Assembly (NCBI GenBank): GCA_900555375.1
Contig: USLC01000045.1
Coordinates: forward strand, 1 to 6,638
Length of the DNA: 6,638 bases
Source: an uncultured Eubacteriales bacterium
GTDB taxonomy: Bacteria > Bacillota > Clostridia > Monoglobales > Monoglobaceae
Direction: 5' to 3'
The notes under the pieces: model-generated
What the model was told of the DNA's origin: nothing
Database searches by the model: none
What the model saw: only the letters and a program-made list of their open reading frames with translations
Translations under genes and position numbers: made by a program
In this document: positions 4,964 through 6,638 of the stretch, piece after piece
Layout of the letters: each line of letters opens with the position of its first letter
How positions within the stretch are numbered: the first letter of the stretch is position 1

Positions 4964-6418
4964 ATGAAACTTGCAGAGGTTATTGCGGATATTGAAGTAA
5001 AAGAGATAATCGGAAGCGAGCAGCTGAATGTTTCGGGTGTTGCGTTTAATTCAAGAGAGGTTCGCCCCGGAAATATATTTGTATGTATTACAGGATTTAA
5101 AACAGACGGGCATCAGTATGCCGAAGATGCAGTGGCAAGAGGCGCGATAGCCGTTATAGCAGAGCGCGATATGAGCGCCCTGGGAGTGGTTTGTATTATA
5201 TGCGAAAATACGCGTCTTGCGCTTGCCAAGGCTGCCGCAAACTTTTACGGTCATCCCGAAAGAAAGTTCAGATTAATCGGGGTAACGGGAACCAACGGCA
5301 AAACGACCACAACATATCTGATAAAATCCGTTCTTGAGTCTATGGGCAGAAAAGTTGGGCTTATCGGCACAAATCAGAATATGATAGGGACAGAGGTAAT
5401 ACCGTCAAAGCATACAACCCCCGACTCGCTTGAGCTTATGCAGCTTTTTTCCAAAATGGCTGAAAAAGGGGCAGAGTATGTTGTGATGGAGGTCTCGTCT
5501 CACTCGCTGGCCCTTGATAGGGTTACGGCGTGCAGATATGATGTCGGTGCGTTTACAAATATAACTCAGGATCATCTTGACTTCCACAAAACTATGGAGA
5601 AGTATCTTGAGGCAAAGGGAATTTTGTTTAACATATCAAAGGCAGGCGTTGTAAATCGCGATGACAGCGGAGCGGAATATCTGCTTAAGACATCAACCTG
5701 CGACAAAATGCTGACTTACGGAATCGAGAATGACTGCGATTTGCGTGCAACGGACGTTGTCCTGTCGGAAAAAGGTGTACATTTTAACGTAAATTACAAA
5801 AACGAAAAATATGAGGTTGCCCTCGGAATCCCGGGAATGTTCTCGGTTTACAACGCGCTTACCGCTTTGGGCTGTCTTATCTCTGCGGGGATTTCTCTCG
5901 GAGAGGCAGTAGAGGGACTTAAAAGCGCACGCGGTGTAAAGGGCAGAGTAGAGGTTGTTGAAACGGGTAGAGATTTTAGTGTTATTATCGACTATGCGCA
6001 TACCCCTGACGGACTTTACAATGTTATAAGAACAATCCGCGGCTTCTGCAAAGGCAGAATAATAACCGTCTTCGGCTGCGGAGGGGACAGAGACGTTACC
6101 AAGCGCCCGAAGATGGGAAGGATAGCGGCAGAGCTTTCGGACTATTGCGTTGTAACCAGTGATAATCCGAGAAGCGAGGACCCCGAAAAGATTGTTGCGG
6201 ACGTTGTTGCGGGCGTTAAAGAGGGCAAGTGTGACTACACGGTTGTGACAAACCGCTTTGAAGCAATCGAGTTTGCGCTTGATATCGCAGAAAAGAACGA
6301 CGTGGTTCTTCTTGCGGGCAAGGGGCACGAAACATATCAGATTCTTCGCGACAGAACAATTGATTTTGATGAGAGAGAAATTGTTCATAAGCTGCTTAAT
6401 ATTCAGGGCGAAAACTAA
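4964..6418 (+). CDS. murE: UDP-MurNAc-L-Ala-D-Glu:meso-diaminopimelate ligase MurE
   Basis: 484 residues, the usual MurE length. This cytoplasmic ATP-dependent Mur ligase adds the third residue to the peptidoglycan stem peptide. Seen in order: the N-terminal substrate domain with VAFNSREVRPGNIFVCITG (26-44), the P-loop GVTGTNGKTTTT (106-117, Lys113), HTTPDS (150-155), EVSSHSLALDRV (176-187), TNITQDHLDFH (198-208), YLEAKGILF (214-222) with the probable carbamylated Lys218, DYAHTPDGL (343-351), GCGGDRDVTKRP (371-382), DNPRSEDP (400-407) and GKGHETYQI (452-460). DNPR is the motif linked to meso-diaminopimelate selection; lysine-adding MurE enzymes differ there. The start ATG has AGGA (4951-4954) and GGAG (4956-4959) upstream. 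It follows the PBP gene by 40 nt and precedes murF by 23 nt, which fits one operon. Confidence 0.97.
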   Translation: MKLAEVIADIEVKEIIGSEQLNVSGVAFNSREVRPGNIFVCITGFKTDGHQYAEDAVARGAIAVIAERDMSALGVVCIICENTRLALAKAAANFYGHPERKFRLIGVTGTNGKTTTTYLIKSVLESMGRKVGLIGTNQNMIGTEVIPSKHTTPDSLELMQLFSKMAEKGAEYVVMEVSSHSLALDRVTACRYDVGAFTNITQDHLDFHKTMEKYLEAKGILFNISKAGVVNRDDSGAEYLLKTSTCDKMLTYGIENDCDLRATDVVLSEKGVHFNVNYKNEKYEVALGIPGMFSVYNALTALGCLISAGISLGEAVEGLKSARGVKGRVEVVETGRDFSVIIDYAHTPDGLYNVIRTIRGFCKGRIITVFGCGGDRDVTKRPKMGRIAAELSDYCVVTSDNPRSEDPEKIVADVVAGVKEGKCDYTVVTNRFEAIEFALDIAEKNDVVLLAGKGHETYQILRDRTIDFDEREIVHKLLNIQGEN

Positions 6419-6441
6419 GTCTTTCGGAGGGCTGAAAAGAT

Positions 6442-6638
6442 ATGGAAGGTATATTTACTGTAAAAAAGGCGGCGTCGGCAATGAACGGCGAGGTTTTAAA
6501 CTGCGGCGATTGCGGGGATTCGGTAATAAAGTCTGTTTCGACCGATACGCGGACGATAGACGGCGGAGCACTGTTCTTTGCTCTGCACGGCGAAAATTCG
6601 GACGGACATAGATTTATTAAAGCCGCCGCAGAGGCGGG
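6442..6638 (+). CDS. murF: UDP-MurNAc-tripeptide-D-alanyl-D-alanine ligase MurF, N-terminal part (3' truncated)
   Basis: The ATG at 6442 opens a frame that stays open to the window end, giving 65 full codons. GGAGG at 6426-6430 is 11 nt upstream, slightly far but the only good site. The protein starts MEGIFTVKKAASAMNGEVL and then shows SVSTDTRTIDGGALFFALHGENSDGH (about 32-57), matching the first MurF domain, where family members read roughly DSR, then G-x-LFxALxGE and DGHxF. MurF adds D-Ala-D-Ala to the UDP-MurNAc tripeptide in the cytoplasm. Its place directly after murE is the standard dcw order. The ATP-binding and C-terminal domains lie outside the window. Confidence 0.9.
   Translation, partial: MEGIFTVKKAASAMNGEVLNCGDCGDSVIKSVSTDTRTIDGGALFFALHGENSDGHRFIKAAAEA

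Noticed and set aside
5693..6388. 231-codon open frame on the minus strand opposite murE
   Set aside because: It mirrors conserved murE codons and shows no recognisable motif or ribosome binding site.
6258..6611. 117-codon plus-strand frame crossing the murE-murF junction
   Set aside because: It overlaps the ends of two well-supported genes in another frame and its translation is low-complexity Arg/Lys/Gly without family features.
1..6638. CRISPR arrays, tRNA or rRNA genes, insertion sequences, toxin-antitoxin pairs
   Set aside because: No long repeats, cloverleaf-like segments, transposase frames or terminal inverted repeats were seen; the window is almost fully occupied by housekeeping genes.

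Overview
The window is the front half of a division and cell-wall (dcw) cluster, all on the plus strand, preceded by the tail of an unrelated gene. Gene order, motifs and start signals point to a Gram-positive bacterium of the Clostridia/Firmicutes type. The ribosome binding sites are strong (AAAGGAGG, GGAGG, AGGAGGTG), the division PBP carries C-terminal PASTA domains, MurE has a meso-diaminopimelate-type DNPR motif, and AGA, ATA and CTT codons are common in the dcw genes. Species cannot be named from this window.

Layout: (1) 1-390, the C-terminal end of a DUF2344/TIGR03936-type (radical SAM-linked) protein, cut by the window edge. (2) 391-546, a regulatory gap holding a good sigma-A-like promoter, followed by four 10-bp-spaced repeats that look like the MraZ operator. 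(3) 547-969 mraZ. (4) 983-1918 rsmH (mraW). (5) 1960-2538 an FtsL-like divisome protein with a GTG start. (6) 2539-2646, a 108-nt gap with a GC-rich hairpin and a possible 15-codon leader frame. (7) 2647-4923 a class B PBP of the FtsI/PBP2B/SpoVD group with a TTG start and two PASTA domains. (8) 4964-6418 murE. (9) 6442 to the end, the first 65 codons of murF.

The genes form one pathway-linked operon. MraZ probably autoregulates the promoter, RsmH modifies 16S rRNA, the FtsL-like protein and the PBP belong to the septal synthesis machinery, and MurE and MurF add the third residue and the terminal D-Ala-D-Ala to the UDP-MurNAc peptide. Gaps are short (13-41 nt) except the one before the PBP gene.

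I found no undescribed system here. The main points for a second look are the MraZ operator, the change in codon use between the first gene and the dcw cluster, the hairpin and leader before the PBP gene, a cysteine pair near the PBP active site resembling the redox pair of SpoVD, and the tyrosine-spaced N-terminal tail of the FtsL-like protein.
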